A stretch of DNA of 64,000 nucleotides from Sediminibacterium sp. (GCF_030695065.1 NZ_JAUYTR010000025.1:62001-126000), one strand, 5' to 3'; counted from the first letter of the stretch, positions 9,220 through 19,331 are shown. The notes: generated by a model from the letters alone, not told the origin. Program-made: numbers and translations.

Positions 9220-10146
9220 ATGCGTAAGCACTTGTTTTTATTGATAGTTGCAGTTGTTTCATTGTTGAATACAGCAGTATACGCCCAAGAATTAAAAGCA
9301 AAAGTTACGGTAATGGCAGGGCGGGTTGCAACTACTGTAGATAGAAAAATATTTACTACACTACAAACCCAGCTCAATAATTTCATGAATAACAGAAAAT
9401 GGACTGGGGATGTATTTAGAGAAAATGAAAAAATTGAATGCAGCTTTATTGTAAATATTGAATCGGCTGTTGAGCCTAATATTTATAAAGCTTCATTAAC
9501 CGTACAAGCCGCTAGGCCCGTATTTAATGCGTCTTATCAAGCAGCGTTGGTCAATTTTATTGATCCTGAATTATTGTTTAAATATGTTGAATTTCAACCA
9601 GTAGAATTTAATGAAAACCGAGTACAAGGCACTGATGCTGCTGCTGCTAATTTAACAGCTGTGTTGGCTTATTATGCATACATGATTATTGGATTGGACT
9701 ATGATTCTTTTTCTCCAAAAACAGGGGAACCCTATTTTAGAAAAGCACAGAATATAGTAAACAATGCTCCGGAAGGACAACGTATTGCGGGTTGGAGAAT
9801 GTTTGATGGATTGAGAAACAGGTATTGGTTAAATGAGAATTTGATTAATACTAAATTCAATATTATACACGACGTAGTACATACTTATTATAGGTCTGGA
9901 TTAGATAAGTTGATTGAAAGTGAAAATGAAGCAAGGGCAAATATATTACAAGCATTAATTCAATTAAGTGCATTTAATAAAGAGAATCCCAATACGATGG
10001 TACTTCAATTTTTCATGCAAGGCAAAGTGAATGAATTGATAGGTGTATTTAAGAAAGGGACTGCTGAAGAAAAGTTGAAAGCAATTGAAATTTTATCTCT
10101 ATTAGATATACCTAATGCGAATAAGTATAAAGATGAATTAAAGTGA
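9220..10146 (+). CDS. DUF4835 family periplasmic protein
   Basis: A 308-residue exported protein with a signal peptide (about residues 1-23, ending VYAQ). It matches the DUF4835 family from memory: an N-terminal segment on how proteins 'fxxLqxqlnnFmNnrkWT', then FVEFQP, LTAVLAYYAYMIIGLDYDSFSP and NIVNNAPEG. Function is unknown, but the gene is almost always found beside bamD/rpoZ in Bacteroidota, suggesting an envelope role. Its stop overlaps the next gene's GTG start by four bases (GTGA), so the two are translationally coupled. Confidence 0.85.
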   Translation: MRKHLFLLIVAVVSLLNTAVYAQELKAKVTVMAGRVATTVDRKIFTTLQTQLNNFMNNRKWTGDVFRENEKIECSFIVNIESAVEPNIYKASLTVQAARPVFNASYQAALVNFIDPELLFKYVEFQPVEFNENRVQGTDAAAANLTAVLAYYAYMIIGLDYDSFSPKTGEPYFRKAQNIVNNAPEGQRIAGWRMFDGLRNRYWLNENLINTKFNIIHDVVHTYYRSGLDKLIESENEARANILQALIQLSAFNKENPNTMVLQFFMQGKVNELIGVFKKGTAEEKLKAIEILSLLDIPNANKYKDELK

Positions 10147-10502
10147 GAAAAAGAATTGGTTTATATTTTTTTGTGTTAGCTATTGCATGCGCTGGCGAAA
10201 AAATGCCCAAGCAGGTAATTCCCATTAATGATATGTCTAAAATCATGTGGGATCTCATGAAAGTGGATGAGTATTTTATAAGAATTACTGTAAAGGATTC
10301 TTTAAATAAATTAGCGAAAGAAAATATTCGTTTATACGACCAGGTTTTTCGTAGTTATGGTATTGAACGAAAAAAATTTTACGATAGCTATGCCTACTAT
10401 ACTGCACACCCTGAACAGTATAAAGTTTTAATTGATTCAATGGAAGCTATTTCTACCAAACAAAGGGCTTCTCTTTTATTAAAAACACAACCTACTAAAT
10501 AA
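10143..10502 (+). CDS. DUF4296 family lipoprotein
   Basis: A 119-residue small lipoprotein. The start is GTG at 10143, overlapping the DUF4835 stop by four bases. A short signal ends in the lipobox AIAC with Cys16 as the lipidation site. The body (MSKIMWDLMKVDEYF...YGIERKKFYDSYAYYTAHPE) matches DUF4296 as I remember it. The role is unknown, probably an envelope accessory. The stop overlaps the next ATG by one base (TAATG), so it is in an operon with the CoA-transferase that follows. Confidence 0.8.
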   Translation: MRKRIGLYFFVLAIACAGEKMPKQVIPINDMSKIMWDLMKVDEYFIRITVKDSLNKLAKENIRLYDQVFRSYGIERKKFYDSYAYYTAHPEQYKVLIDSMEAISTKQRASLLLKTQPTK

Positions 10503-11194
10503 TGAACAAGGTTTTTAAAGATGCAATTGAAGCAACAGCCGATATTAAAAATGGTGCAATAATTATGTTAGGAGGATTTGGTTTGAATGGAATTCCTGAA
10601 AACTGTATTGCAGCATTGGTTAAACACAATGTTTGTGAACTAACATGTATTTCAAATAACGCTGGTGTTGACGATTTTGGTTTGGGCTTATTATTACAGA
10701 CCAAACAAATTAAGAAAATGATAAGTAGTTATGTAGGAGAGAATGCCTTATTTGAAAAGCAATTATTAAGTGGTGAATTGGAAGTAGACTTGGTACCGCA
10801 GGGAACTTTAGCTACAAGCATTCAAATGGCCGCAATGGGTATACCCGCCTATTTTACACCTGCAGGTTATGGAACAGAAATAGCCATAGGAAAAGAAGTA
10901 AGAGAATTTGACGGAAAAATGTATTTGATGGAAAAAGCCATTCACGCTGATTTTGCCATTGTTAAAGCTTGGAAAGGAGATAAGGCAGGCAATTTAGTGT
11001 TCAGAAAAGCAACCCGCAATTTTTCAACATCTATGGCGAAAGCTGGTAATATTACCATTGCTGAAGTGGAACATTTGGTAGAACCTGGCGAAATTGATCC
11101 TGATGAAGTAGATGTAGCTGGGGTTTACATACACCGCATTTTTCAAGGAAGCAATTATGAAAAAAGAATCGAGCGAAGAACTACTAAGATTTAA
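10502..11194 (+). CDS. scoA: 3-oxoacid CoA-transferase, subunit A
   Basis: The alpha subunit of a two-subunit succinyl-CoA:3-ketoacid CoA-transferase. It moves CoA between succinate and acetoacetate so that ketone bodies or branched-chain amino acid products can enter central metabolism. The 230-residue product has the family's GGFGLNGIPE motif near residue 21 and the GTEIAIGKEVREFDGKMYLME and KAWKGDKAGNLVFR blocks. The catalytic Glu is on subunit B, encoded 31 bases downstream. Substrate preference cannot be read from sequence with certainty. Confidence 0.9.
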   Translation: MNKVFKDAIEATADIKNGAIIMLGGFGLNGIPENCIAALVKHNVCELTCISNNAGVDDFGLGLLLQTKQIKKMISSYVGENALFEKQLLSGELEVDLVPQGTLATSIQMAAMGIPAYFTPAGYGTEIAIGKEVREFDGKMYLMEKAIHADFAIVKAWKGDKAGNLVFRKATRNFSTSMAKAGNITIAEVEHLVEPGEIDPDEVDVAGVYIHRIFQGSNYEKRIERRTTKI

Positions 11195-11225
11195 TTCATT
11201 ACAATCATTTAATTAAGTCAATATT

Positions 11226-11885
11226 ATGGCATTAGATAAATTTGGAATTGCTAAACGAATAGCCAAAGAATTAAAAGATGGAATGTATGTGAATTTGGGA
11301 ATTGGTATCCCCACTTTAGTAGCCAATTATATTCCCCAAGATATCACCGTAGTATTTCAAAGTGAGAATGGAATTTTAGGAATGGGTCCATACCCGGAAG
11401 AAGCTGCAATTGATGCTGATTTAATTAATGCTGGAAAAGAAACTGTAACTGTTATTAATGGAGGTGCTTTTTTTGACAGTGCAGAAAGTTTTGGTATGAT
11501 TAGAGCCGGCAAAATAGATTTGACTGTACTTGGCGCTATGGAAGTAAGTGACCAGGGAGATATTGCCAATTGGAAGATACCTGGCAAAATGGTGAAAGGA
11601 ATGGGAGGCGCTATGGATTTGGTAGCTAGTGCCAAAAACATTATTGTGGCCATGATGCACACCAATCCAAAGGGGGAAAGCAAACTATTGCCTAAATGCA
11701 GCCTGCCTTTAACTGGTGTAGGTTGTGTTAAGAAAGTGGTGACTGAATTGGCTGTATTAACCATCACACCCAATGGTTTTCAATTATTAGAGCGAGCTCC
11801 TGGTGTTTCTGTAGAAGAAATAATTGCAAAAACTGCAGGTAAATTGATTGTTCCTGATTTTGTACCTGAAATGGTAATTGAATAA
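11226..11885 (+). CDS. scoB: 3-oxoacid CoA-transferase, subunit B
   Basis: The beta subunit of the same CoA-transferase, 219 residues. It carries the [10 protein letters not shown] motif, whose Glu forms the enzyme-CoA thioester. Other conserved blocks are [15 protein letters not shown] at the N-terminus, GGAMDLV and the C-terminal [15 protein letters not shown] segment (here [11 protein letters not shown]). Together with subunit A it is a complete enzyme in tandem order. A 75-base gap separates it from the peroxiredoxin gene, which may be transcribed separately. Confidence 0.92.
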   Translation: MALDKFGIAKRIAKELKDGMYVNLGIGIPTLVANYIPQDITVVFQSENGILGMGPYPEEAAIDADLINAGKETVTVINGGAFFDSAESFGMIRAGKIDLTVLGAMEVSDQGDIANWKIPGKMVKGMGGAMDLVASAKNIIVAMMHTNPKGESKLLPKCSLPLTGVGCVKKVVTELAVLTITPNGFQLLERAPGVSVEEIIAKTAGKLIVPDFVPEMVIE

Positions 11886-11960
11886 AAGCAAAATTTCCAA
11901 ACTATTTGTTGAATAAACTGTTTAATAATTACAAATTCATAAACCATAAAATAAATCATA

Positions 11961-12431
11961 ATGAGTATTCAAGTTGGCCAAAAGGCTCCAGCGTTTACCC
12001 TGTTTAATACAGAAAAACAAAAAGTAAGTTTAGCAGAACAACAAGGAAAACCAGTGGTATTATTGTTTTTCCCATTGGCTTTTACTGGAGTTTGTACTGC
12101 CGAGCTTTGTAATGTAAGAGACAATATTGCATTATACAATAATACTAATGCACAAGTATTTGGCATTTCAGTTGATTCTCTTTTTACTTTAGAAAAATTT
12201 AGTAAGGAGCAAAACCTGAATTTCCCGCTTTTAAGTGATTTCAATAAGGAAGCTGCAACTGCATTCGGGGTGTTGTATGAAACTTTCCCTGCTTTTGAAA
12301 TGATGGGCGTGAGTAAGCGTGCAGCATTTGTAATAGACAAAGAAGGCGTAGTTCAATATGCTGAAATTTGTCCTACTCCAGGCGATTTACCTGATTTTAC
12401 TGCAATTCAAGCAACATTAGCTGCATTATAA
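11961..12431 (+). CDS. Peroxiredoxin of the AhpE/BCP type
   Basis: A 156-residue thioredoxin-fold peroxidase that reduces hydroperoxides in the cytoplasm. The peroxidatic Cys45 lies in FTGVCTAELC, and a second Cys five residues later (Cys50) could be the resolving cysteine as in BCP-type enzymes, although the FxGVCT context is more like AhpE one-Cys enzymes. The Arg that completes the active site is in the MMGVSKRAAFVID block. It appears monocistronic and is followed by a long hairpin. Confidence 0.88.
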   Translation: MSIQVGQKAPAFTLFNTEKQKVSLAEQQGKPVVLLFFPLAFTGVCTAELCNVRDNIALYNNTNAQVFGISVDSLFTLEKFSKEQNLNFPLLSDFNKEAATAFGVLYETFPAFEMMGVSKRAAFVIDKEGVVQYAEICPTPGDLPDFTAIQATLAAL

Positions 12432-12446
12432 TTTAATTGTATGTCT

Positions 12447-12490
12447 ACGGCATTGTTTTTCAAATTATTGAAACACAATGCCGTGGGTAT
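12447..12490 (+). terminator. Long hairpin, probable terminator after the peroxiredoxin gene
   Basis: ACGGCATTGT at 12447-12456 pairs with ACAATGCCGT at 12475-12484, and the inner bases (TTCAA with TTGAA) extend the stem. A T-rich stretch follows, which also holds the promoter box of the next gene. Confidence 0.7.
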
Positions 12491-12495
12491 TTTTG
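12488..12495 (+). promoter_or_regulatory. Bacteroidota -7 box for the gene at 12540
   Basis: TATTTTTG matches TAnnTTTG exactly, 44 bases before the ATG. No convincing -33 element is seen. It overlaps the end of the preceding terminator. Confidence 0.4.
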
Positions 12496-12539
12496 GTATT
12501 TCCCCAAATACTATTTAACTTCATAAGACAATAAGTTGA

Positions 12540-12899
12540 ATGAAGATTTTTTACAGATCAATTTTATGGGTATTCTTTGCTATTGGCTGCAGTTGTATTG
12601 TAGTGAATGGTAATCCTGTAGATTATGCTGCCGCTGTAAATTCCGATAATAAAATCCAACGTTTTTATCCCAACCCCGCTACACAATACATCCATTTTCA
12701 AATGGACCCTTCGGTAGATAAATCATATACCCTGGAAGTTTTTAATTTTATGGGAAGAAAAATGAGTTCACAACGAGTGAATGCAACTAAACTGACCATT
12801 TATTTTGATGATAATTATTTTCGTGGGTTGTACATCTATCAATTAAAAGATCGGTCAGGAAGAATTATTGAGTCGGGCAAATTTCAAGTATCCAGATAA
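12540..12899 (+). CDS. Small exported protein consisting of a T9SS type A sorting-like domain
   Basis: A 119-residue protein. A hydrophobic signal region (about residues 1-25) is followed almost directly by a domain resembling the type IX secretion type A C-terminal signal: [13 protein letters not shown], then VFNFMGRKM and [24 protein letters not shown]. In normal substrates this domain is a tail on a large cargo; here there are only about 15 residues before it. It could be secreted as a minimal protein, be the remnant of a larger substrate, or be a retained periplasmic protein. Confidence 0.75.
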   Translation: MKIFYRSILWVFFAIGCSCIVVNGNPVDYAAAVNSDNKIQRFYPNPATQYIHFQMDPSVDKSYTLEVFNFMGRKMSSQRVNATKLTIYFDDNYFRGLYIYQLKDRSGRIIESGKFQVSR

Positions 12900-12903
12900 G
12901 TAA

Positions 12904-14079
12904 TTATCTATCTGTAACTTCTACAATTAAAAATTTTAAATAGTTGGTATTTTCCATACCCCAAATAATTGGGTGGTCACTGGCTTGTGCTTGAAATGTA
13001 ACTTGTTTAATTCGCTTTCGTGCATCTTTAGCAGCTGCATTAATTGTATGCAGAAACAGTTCTGGGTTTACCAAATTAGTACAGCTAGATGTAACGAGGA
13101 AGCCTCCATTACGTATCAGTTTCATTCCCCTTAAATTAATTTCTTTATACCCTGTAACCGCTTTTTGAATATTCTCTCGGCTCTTTGTAAATGCAGGTGG
13201 ATCTAACATCACCACATCATACTGTGGTCCATCTTTCCCCCAATCTTTTAGTACATCAAATGCATTCATTGCTTTAAATTCTACTATTTTTTCCAATCCA
13301 TTTAACGCTGCATTTTTATTGGCTTGGGCAACTGCTTGTTCAGAAATATCAATTCCTAAAACAGATTTCGCTCCATAATGCGCTGCATGAATTTCAAAGG
13401 TCCCAGTGTAAGTGAATGCACCCATTACTTCTGCTCCCTTAACAATATGTTGAATAGCTCTTCTATTGTCTTGTTGGTCTAAAAAATACCCGGTTTTTTG
13501 ACCATTCTCTATGTCTACATAAAACTTCAATCCATTTTCGTTAATGGTGATATTGGTGTCGAATGGGGCTGATAAAAATCCTTTCTGCTGTTCTAGGCCT
13601 TCTAAAGTTCTAACGGGCACATCGTTGCGTTCATATATTCCTTTTGGCTTAAAAATAGTCTCTATGGCTTTGACGATGGATGGTTTCCAAATATCAATTC
13701 CCAACGCTAATGTTTGAATTACAAAATAGTCGTTGAATTTATCTATAATTAAAGCGGGCAACAAATCTGCTTCACCAAATACCAATCTACAGTTTTCGGT
13801 ATAGCCTGTTTTTTGGCGGTATTGCCATGCTTGAAGAATTCGTTGATAAAAAAAAGCTTCATTAATTTCTTCTACTTTTCTGCTCAACAAACGGACTACA
13901 ATTTGTGATTGGGGATTATAGTACCCTACTCCAGCCAGTTTTCCATCGGCAAATCTTACTTCTACAATTTCTCCTGGTGCTGGATTACCTGCAACTCGGT
14001 CTACTTCATTGCCATAAATCCAGGGGTGTCCATTCGCTATTCTTGGGGCTATTTTCTTTCTCAGGTATACCTTAATCAT
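12904..14079 (-). CDS. Class I SAM-dependent rRNA cytosine methyltransferase (RlmI-like)
   Basis: A 391-residue 23S rRNA m5C methyltransferase-like protein. An N-terminal PUA domain (about residues 2-75, with IANGHPWIYGNEV) binds RNA. A linking domain follows, then the Rossmann SAM domain with GAFTYTGTFEIHAAHYGAKSVLGID. The motif LDPPAFTKSR and the downstream VTSSCTN carry the catalytic-motif residues expected for RlmI/RlmO enzymes. The exact target base is inferred only from the family. It converges on the T9SS-tail gene four bases away and diverges from grpE. Confidence 0.88.
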   Translation of the reverse strand: MIKVYLRKKIAPRIANGHPWIYGNEVDRVAGNPAPGEIVEVRFADGKLAGVGYYNPQSQIVVRLLSRKVEEINEAFFYQRILQAWQYRQKTGYTENCRLVFGEADLLPALIIDKFNDYFVIQTLALGIDIWKPSIVKAIETIFKPKGIYERNDVPVRTLEGLEQQKGFLSAPFDTNITINENGLKFYVDIENGQKTGYFLDQQDNRRAIQHIVKGAEVMGAFTYTGTFEIHAAHYGAKSVLGIDISEQAVAQANKNAALNGLEKIVEFKAMNAFDVLKDWGKDGPQYDVVMLDPPAFTKSRENIQKAVTGYKEINLRGMKLIRNGGFLVTSSCTNLVNPELFLHTINAAAKDARKRIKQVTFQAQASDHPIIWGMENTNYLKFLIVEVTDR

Positions 14080-14142
14080 TTGGCAAATATAAGTCGGCTA
14101 GAACTGTCAATTTTTCCCTTTTCTTTGCGTGGCAAAATTATT

Positions 14143-14154
14143 GCCTATATAGGC
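14143..14154. promoter_or_regulatory. 12-bp palindrome upstream of grpE
   Basis: GCCTATATAGGC is a perfect palindrome 18 bases before the grpE ATG, in the short divergent region with the rRNA methyltransferase. It is not a CIRCE element. It might be an operator for the chaperone operon, but that is inference. Confidence 0.3.
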
Positions 14155-14172
14155 TATCAAATAATTTATACT

Positions 14173-14742
14173 ATGGAAGAGCAAGAATTGCAGAATAATA
14201 GCGAAACAACCGAAAAAACAGCAGAAATGAATATTAATGCTGACGAAACTGCAGCTGGAACTGCCCATTTAAATGAACCAGTAGCAGAAGAGACAGCAAT
14301 GGCCAAATTAGAAGAAGAATTGGCAGAACAAAAGGATAAATACCTACGTTTAATGGCTGAATTCGACAATTTTAGAAGAAGAACGGCTAAAGAAAGGTTA
14401 GAATTGATTCAAACTGCTGGGAAAGACGTGATTGTTTCTTTGCTTGACGTTTTGGATGATTGTGATAGAGCCGAGAAGCAATTGAATGGCAATGATGATA
14501 TTGCGGTTCAAAAAGAAGGTATTTTATTGGTATTTAATAAACTTCGTAGCAACCTACAGCAGAAGGGCGTTAAAGTGATGGAAAGTATTCAAACAGATTT
14601 TGATGTAGAAAAGCATGAAGCCATCACAGAAATTCCTGCACCTACAGAAGAGTTGAAGGGTAAAGTAATTGATGAAGTAACCAAGGGTTATTTTTTAAAC
14701 GATAAACTGATTCGCTTTGCTAAAGTGGTTGTAGGAAAATAA
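14173..14742 (+). CDS. grpE: GrpE, DnaK nucleotide exchange factor
   Basis: A 189-residue cochaperone that releases ADP from DnaK. An acidic N-terminal extension (about residues 1-50) precedes the long coiled coil (LEEELAEQKDKYLRLMAEFDNFRRR) and the C-terminal beta domain ending KGYFLNDKLIRFAKVVVG. The start at 14173 was chosen because the longer frame would run back through the divergent methyltransferase gene. It sits 15 bases before dnaJ, forming the grpE-dnaJ operon. Confidence 0.94.
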   Translation: MEEQELQNNSETTEKTAEMNINADETAAGTAHLNEPVAEETAMAKLEEELAEQKDKYLRLMAEFDNFRRRTAKERLELIQTAGKDVIVSLLDVLDDCDRAEKQLNGNDDIAVQKEGILLVFNKLRSNLQQKGVKVMESIQTDFDVEKHEAITEIPAPTEELKGKVIDEVTKGYFLNDKLIRFAKVVVGK

Positions 14743-14757
14743 TCCAATTTAAAATTT

Positions 14758-15927
14758 ATGGCAAAAAGAGATTTTTACGAAATACTAGGTGTATCTAAAT
14801 CTGCTTCGGCTGATGAAATAAAAAAAGCTTACCGCAAAACGGCAATGCAATTTCACCCTGATAGAAATCCAGGTGATAAAGCAGCTGAAGAAAAGTTTAA
14901 AGAAGCAGCGGAAGCTTATGAAATATTAAGTGATGCAGATAAGAAAGCCAAGTACGATCGGTATGGTCATGCTGCATTTGGTCCTGGAACCGGTGGTGGA
15001 AATTATGGTGGCGGTGCAGGCATGAATATGGATGATATTTTCAGCCAGTTCGGAGATATTTTTGGTGATGATATGTTTGGAAGCTTCTTTGGAGGCGGAG
15101 GTAGACAACGTGGTGGTGGAGGAAGACAACGAGGTACAAGAGGGTCTAATTTACGTATTAAGCTTAAGTTGAACTACGAAGAAATTGCCAAAGGAGTAAC
15201 CAAGAATGTGAAAGTAAAAAAGCATGTTGTTTGTACTACTTGTACAGGCAGTGGTGCTAAAGATAAAAATAGTACACAGTCTTGTTCTACATGTGGAGGT
15301 TCTGGTCAGGTAAGAAAAGTAACCAGTACTTTCTTAGGACAAATGCAAACCGTTTCTACTTGCCCGAGTTGTAATGGAGAAGGCACAACTATCACGGCAA
15401 AGTGCGGCTCTTGTAAAGGAGAAGGACGTGTATATGGCGAGGAAACCATCAGTATTGAAATACCAGCAGGTGTTCAAGAAGGAATGCAGTTGAGTATGAG
15501 TGGTAAAGGAAATGCAGGTGAAAGAGGTGGATCCAATGGAGATTTGATTATTCAAATTGAAGAAGAATCACATGAAGAACTTCACAGAGACGGATTAAAT
15601 GTTGCCTATGATTTATATATCTCTATTCCTGATGCAGTATTTGGAACACAAGTAGAAGTACCAACTATTGACGGTAGAGCTAAAATTAAAATTCCGGCAG
15701 GCACGCAAAGTGGAAAGATATTTAGATTAAAAGGAAAGGGATTTCCTGAAGTACAAGGCTATCATAGAGGTGACCAATTGATTAATGTAAATGTTTGGAC
15801 TCCTCAAAACATAAGCGCAGAAGAAAAACAAGCTTTAGAGAAATTTAATTCGAGCGGTAACTTTAAACCCAATCCTGTTAAAGGAGAGAAAAGTTTTTTT
15901 GATAGAGTAAAGGAAGCATTTAGTTAA
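14758..15927 (+). CDS. dnaJ: Chaperone DnaJ
   Basis: A 389-residue type I Hsp40 that delivers substrates to DnaK and stimulates its ATPase. The domains run in order: J domain (residues 4-68) with the essential HPD in FHPDRNPG, a Gly/Phe-rich linker to about residue 125, four CxxCxGxG zinc modules ([32 protein letters not shown]), and the C-terminal substrate-binding domains. The last eight bases overlap the convergent VWA gene. Confidence 0.97.
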   Translation: MAKRDFYEILGVSKSASADEIKKAYRKTAMQFHPDRNPGDKAAEEKFKEAAEAYEILSDADKKAKYDRYGHAAFGPGTGGGNYGGGAGMNMDDIFSQFGDIFGDDMFGSFFGGGGRQRGGGGRQRGTRGSNLRIKLKLNYEEIAKGVTKNVKVKKHVVCTTCTGSGAKDKNSTQSCSTCGGSGQVRKVTSTFLGQMQTVSTCPSCNGEGTTITAKCGSCKGEGRVYGEETISIEIPAGVQEGMQLSMSGKGNAGERGGSNGDLIIQIEEESHEELHRDGLNVAYDLYISIPDAVFGTQVEVPTIDGRAKIKIPAGTQSGKIFRLKGKGFPEVQGYHRGDQLINVNVWTPQNISAEEKQALEKFNSSGNFKPNPVKGEKSFFDRVKEAFS

Positions 15928-17677
15928 TGCGAGGTTTTTTTCTCTTTGATGTGTTATATATTTTATCTGCTTTCTGAATCAAATAAAGCAATTCATTTTG
16001 AACTGGATTCAAGGGATTGTATGCTGTTGCTGCTAATGACATTATTTCACTGTAAGTAAAATCTCTGGTATATTTAGATTTGCGCAGTATGCCAGCAAAT
16101 GCAGCTATAGTAATTGCTCTCCGGGTTGCAGAATCTACCAAATCAATTGGTATGTAATTGTTTTTAAGTTGAAACAATTGTATTTGTGTTGATGGGTTTA
16201 TTGCAGATTCATAAGCTATTTTTATTTCTGCAATTTTATGGGGAATCTCATTAGGTGTTAATTCAATTTCGAATAGTGCAAGCGATACATGGCCGCTACC
16301 AATTTCGCCACCAATTAATGTTGCCGAACTATCTGAAATGGCATCTTTTTTATTGTCGAATCCAATTAGTCTATAAGCAGTTACGACTTCTTTATTGAAA
16401 GCAATTTGTAAAATGGTATTTTTTGCAACAGAAAAAAGGGTAGAAGTAAATTCCTTGACCAGTACTTTTTCGGCTTCTGCAATCTGATCAATGTAAGCAA
16501 AATTACCATTCCCTTTTTTAGATAGGGTTTCTAATTTACTGTCTTTATAATTGCCCATTCCAACGCCCAAACAAGTTAAACTAATTCCATATTCCTTATA
16601 GCCTACAATTAAATCTTCAAGTTCTTTCTCTGTTCTCTGCCCAACATTAAAATCGCCATCTGTTGCCAAAATAACGCGGTTATTCCCCCCTTTTATAAAG
16701 CTTCCTTTAGCCAGATTATAAGCTACTTTAATTGCATTTTCGCCTGGTGTATCACCATTGGCACTTAATGAATCTATTACATCATTGATGATTTTTTTTT
16801 CTGTACCACTAGTGGGATAGAGCGCAATGGAAACATTTCCTCCATAAGTTACAATGCTTATAGTATCTATGTTTCGTAAATTAGCTGTTAGTAATTTAAA
16901 TGCAGATTGTAAAAGTGATAATCGATTGGGATGATCCATAGAGCCAGATACATCAATAAGAAAAACAAGATTGCTAGGCGGAATTTTTTCTAGGTTTAAT
17001 TTTGGGGCATATACTTTTGCTAAAAGCAATTTGTTTTTGGTATTCCAAGGGCAGTCTGTTACAATAGATTCCATTGAAAACAACTGAGAAGTGTTTTTAT
17101 TCGAATGCTCAAATGAAAAATAGTTAAGCATTTCTTCCGTTCTTACCGCATCAATTGGTACAAACATTTCATTAATTAAGAAACGCCGTATATTACTAAA
17201 TGCTGCTTTATCAATATTTAAAGAAAAACCTGTTTGTGGATATTGATTGGTTTTAATAAATCCATTTTCTATCAATCCGCTATAACTTTCTCCCATCCCA
17301 GCATATTGTATTGTTTCTGCCGGTTTTAAGTCTGTAATAACAGAAGATAAATTTTTCTGGTACAGTCTTGCAGTACTGGGTAGCATTTCTAAAACAATCT
17401 GTTGAAATAGACTTGTATATGCCAGTATTCTGGTAGGTTCATATCCTGGTAATGATAAGAAAATACTATCTTCTGATTTGTTAAGTGGAATGCCAAAATC
17501 TCCGTCTTTCCCACTGAAAAAAGGAACAGTTCCTTTAGACTTTAAATGGATATTTACACCTTCAAGCTTTTTACCTCTATTGTCTTTTATTTCACCCCTT
17601 AAATAATATTGGGCACCAGTATTAGTAGTGTAAAAGAATGAAATCAATATGATGAGCAATCGATACATCCTAAACAA
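15920..17677 (-). CDS. Exported VWA-domain protein with an N-terminal carboxypeptidase-regulatory-like domain
   Basis: A 585-residue protein of the YfbK-like VWA family. A signal peptide (about residues 1-22) is followed by a short CarboxypepD_reg-like beta domain ([21 protein letters not shown]) that often marks outer-membrane or surface proteins in Bacteroidota. The region around residues 120-215 resembles the N-terminal VWF-associated domain. The VWA domain follows, with the metal-site motif [12 protein letters not shown]. The C-terminal DUF3520-like part ends in the basic RKKPRIN tail. It is the last gene of a leftward run; its partner is unknown. Confidence 0.82.
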   Translation of the reverse strand: MFRMYRLLIILISFFYTTNTGAQYYLRGEIKDNRGKKLEGVNIHLKSKGTVPFFSGKDGDFGIPLNKSEDSIFLSLPGYEPTRILAYTSLFQQIVLEMLPSTARLYQKNLSSVITDLKPAETIQYAGMGESYSGLIENGFIKTNQYPQTGFSLNIDKAAFSNIRRFLINEMFVPIDAVRTEEMLNYFSFEHSNKNTSQLFSMESIVTDCPWNTKNKLLLAKVYAPKLNLEKIPPSNLVFLIDVSGSMDHPNRLSLLQSAFKLLTANLRNIDTISIVTYGGNVSIALYPTSGTEKKIINDVIDSLSANGDTPGENAIKVAYNLAKGSFIKGGNNRVILATDGDFNVGQRTEKELEDLIVGYKEYGISLTCLGVGMGNYKDSKLETLSKKGNGNFAYIDQIAEAEKVLVKEFTSTLFSVAKNTILQIAFNKEVVTAYRLIGFDNKKDAISDSSATLIGGEIGSGHVSLALFEIELTPNEIPHKIAEIKIAYESAINPSTQIQLFQLKNNYIPIDLVDSATRRAITIAAFAGILRKSKYTRDFTYSEIMSLAATAYNPLNPVQNELLYLIQKADKIYNTSKRKKPRIN

Positions 17678-17715
17678 TTTAAGAAAACTTGCTGATTTGT
17701 ACTTATTAGCGCTAA

Positions 17716-18258
17716 CTATTCAGTTTCTTTTAGCTGATAAATTTCTTTCAGGTTTCTACCAAATCCGTCATAGTCCAATCCATAGCCAAGTACAAATCGG
17801 TCGGGAATACTAAAACAACAATAGTCAATTTGTACAGGGTAAATGGTAGCATCTGGTTTATGCAATAGAACCGCCATTTTAATGGAAGCGGGTTGTTGGT
17901 GATACAATTGAGGTATAAACTCATTCATCGTTTTACCCGTATCTATAATATCTTCTAATAAAATTAAATGTCTGTCTCTTATATCGGTATCTAATCCTAT
18001 TGCAGTAATTACATTTCCAGTAGACTTGGTTCCCTTATAAGAAGCCAATTTAATAAAACAAATTTCTGCCTCAATGCTGATTTGCTTAAACAAATCAGCT
18101 GCAAACATGAAAGAACCATTTAAAACACCAATGAATAATGGGCGCTTTCCTTCGTATTCTTCGCTAATAATTTCTCCTAATTCTTTAATTTTTTCTTGAA
18201 TTAATGATTCGGGTAAATAGGGCTCAAATGTTTTATTAAACAAAGTAATATTCGCCAT
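17716..18258 (-). CDS. hpt: Hypoxanthine phosphoribosyltransferase
   Basis: A 180-residue purine salvage enzyme that makes IMP or GMP from the free base and PRPP. The PRPP-binding motif LILLEDIIDTGKTM is intact, as are the N-terminal GVLNGSFMFAADL loop and the C-terminal VLGYGLDYDGFGRNL base-binding segment. The start MANITLFNKTF at 18258 gives the normal length; the longer frame would run into the preceding LysM gene, which ends two bases upstream. Confidence 0.94.
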   Translation of the reverse strand: MANITLFNKTFEPYLPESLIQEKIKELGEIISEEYEGKRPLFIGVLNGSFMFAADLFKQISIEAEICFIKLASYKGTKSTGNVITAIGLDTDIRDRHLILLEDIIDTGKTMNEFIPQLYHQQPASIKMAVLLHKPDATIYPVQIDYCCFSIPDRFVLGYGLDYDGFGRNLKEIYQLKETE

Positions 18259-18260
18259 GC

Positions 18261-19331
18261 TTATTTTTTGTTTGGAGTTGTTTTGATTTCTACCGGACTT
18301 TTTAAATATACTTTGCTGCCAGGTGTTGGAAGGGTAGACCGATTCCATTTATTGTACAATAAAATGCTTTCTAATCTTACGCCAGTTATTTGTGAAATAT
18401 CGTTTAAGGTTTCTCCTTGCTTTACAATGTGAAATTCATTCTCCCCTTTCTTTTGTTTTCTTTCTATATAAATGAGTTGGTCTTCTTTAAGAATATCTAC
18501 TTCAGTCATGTCGTTGTACAATAGCAGCTTTGATAAGGAAATATTGTACTGATTAGCAATAGCAAGTAATGAACTGCCAGCTTTAGCCAATAACACGCCC
18601 GTATTGTTGATGGTAAATAATCCTTCAGGATAATTTAAATGACCATATTTACTATTTTGTTGGTCATTGTTCCTTTTTGCTGCTGGAATATAAGTTTCAG
18701 ATTCGGTTATATCAGATTCACTCTCTTTATCTTGTATAGTTGTAATTGTTTTTTCAATTGGGGTAGCATCTACTGGTGTAGTTGCTATGATTGGCAGTGT
18801 TGGACTTTTTATTCTAGCCAGTGCAATAGAATTATACTGATCTAATTGATAGTCCTTAATTATTTTAAGTAGTTTTTGAGGATAAGTGGGGGCGGTTGCA
18901 TAACCAGCTTTTTTTAATCCTTTTGCCCAGGCTTCAGTATCAGTTGGACTTAAATTAAATAAGAATTGATAATGAGTCCTAGTTCTTAAAAAATCTGAAT
19001 GGTCTTTAAATGAAGCTTCTGAATTATCATATACCCTAAAACATTCTCCTTTTGCATCATCATCATGAAATGTTCGGGCACCGGTCCATTCTGGTTTGCA
19101 TTTAATACCAAAATGGTTGTTCGATCTTTTAACTAAAGCACTCTCACCTGATTGAGATTCCAAAACAGCCTGTGCAAGTGTAATGGCAGCAGGAACGCCA
19201 GAACGAATCATTTCATTGATGGCAATTTCTTTGTATTGATCAATGTATGCAATTGTTTTACTATTCTGCCCATGCATTTGAAAAAATAGGAATAGCAAAA
19301 TTATGGTAACGGTCAATTTCATTTTTCTCAT
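18261..19331 (-). CDS. Exported glucosaminidase with LysM domains
   Basis: A 356-residue peptidoglycan hydrolase of the FlgJ/LytD glucosaminidase type, which cleaves the glycan backbone. A signal peptide (residues 1-21, ending MHGQ) precedes the catalytic domain (about residues 28-170). That domain contains AITLAQAVLESQSGESAL with the catalytic Glu region, and SNNHFGIKC. After a Ser/Thr/Glu linker come two LysM modules for cell-wall binding (around residues 240-290 and 300-345, the latter FHIVKQGETLNDISQITGV). It overlaps the O-methyltransferase stop by four bases. Confidence 0.9.
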   Translation of the reverse strand: MRKMKLTVTIILLFLFFQMHGQNSKTIAYIDQYKEIAINEMIRSGVPAAITLAQAVLESQSGESALVKRSNNHFGIKCKPEWTGARTFHDDDAKGECFRVYDNSEASFKDHSDFLRTRTHYQFLFNLSPTDTEAWAKGLKKAGYATAPTYPQKLLKIIKDYQLDQYNSIALARIKSPTLPIIATTPVDATPIEKTITTIQDKESESDITESETYIPAAKRNNDQQNSKYGHLNYPEGLFTINNTGVLLAKAGSSLLAIANQYNISLSKLLLYNDMTEVDILKEDQLIYIERKQKKGENEFHIVKQGETLNDISQITGVRLESILLYNKWNRSTLPTPGSKVYLKSPVEIKTTPNKK

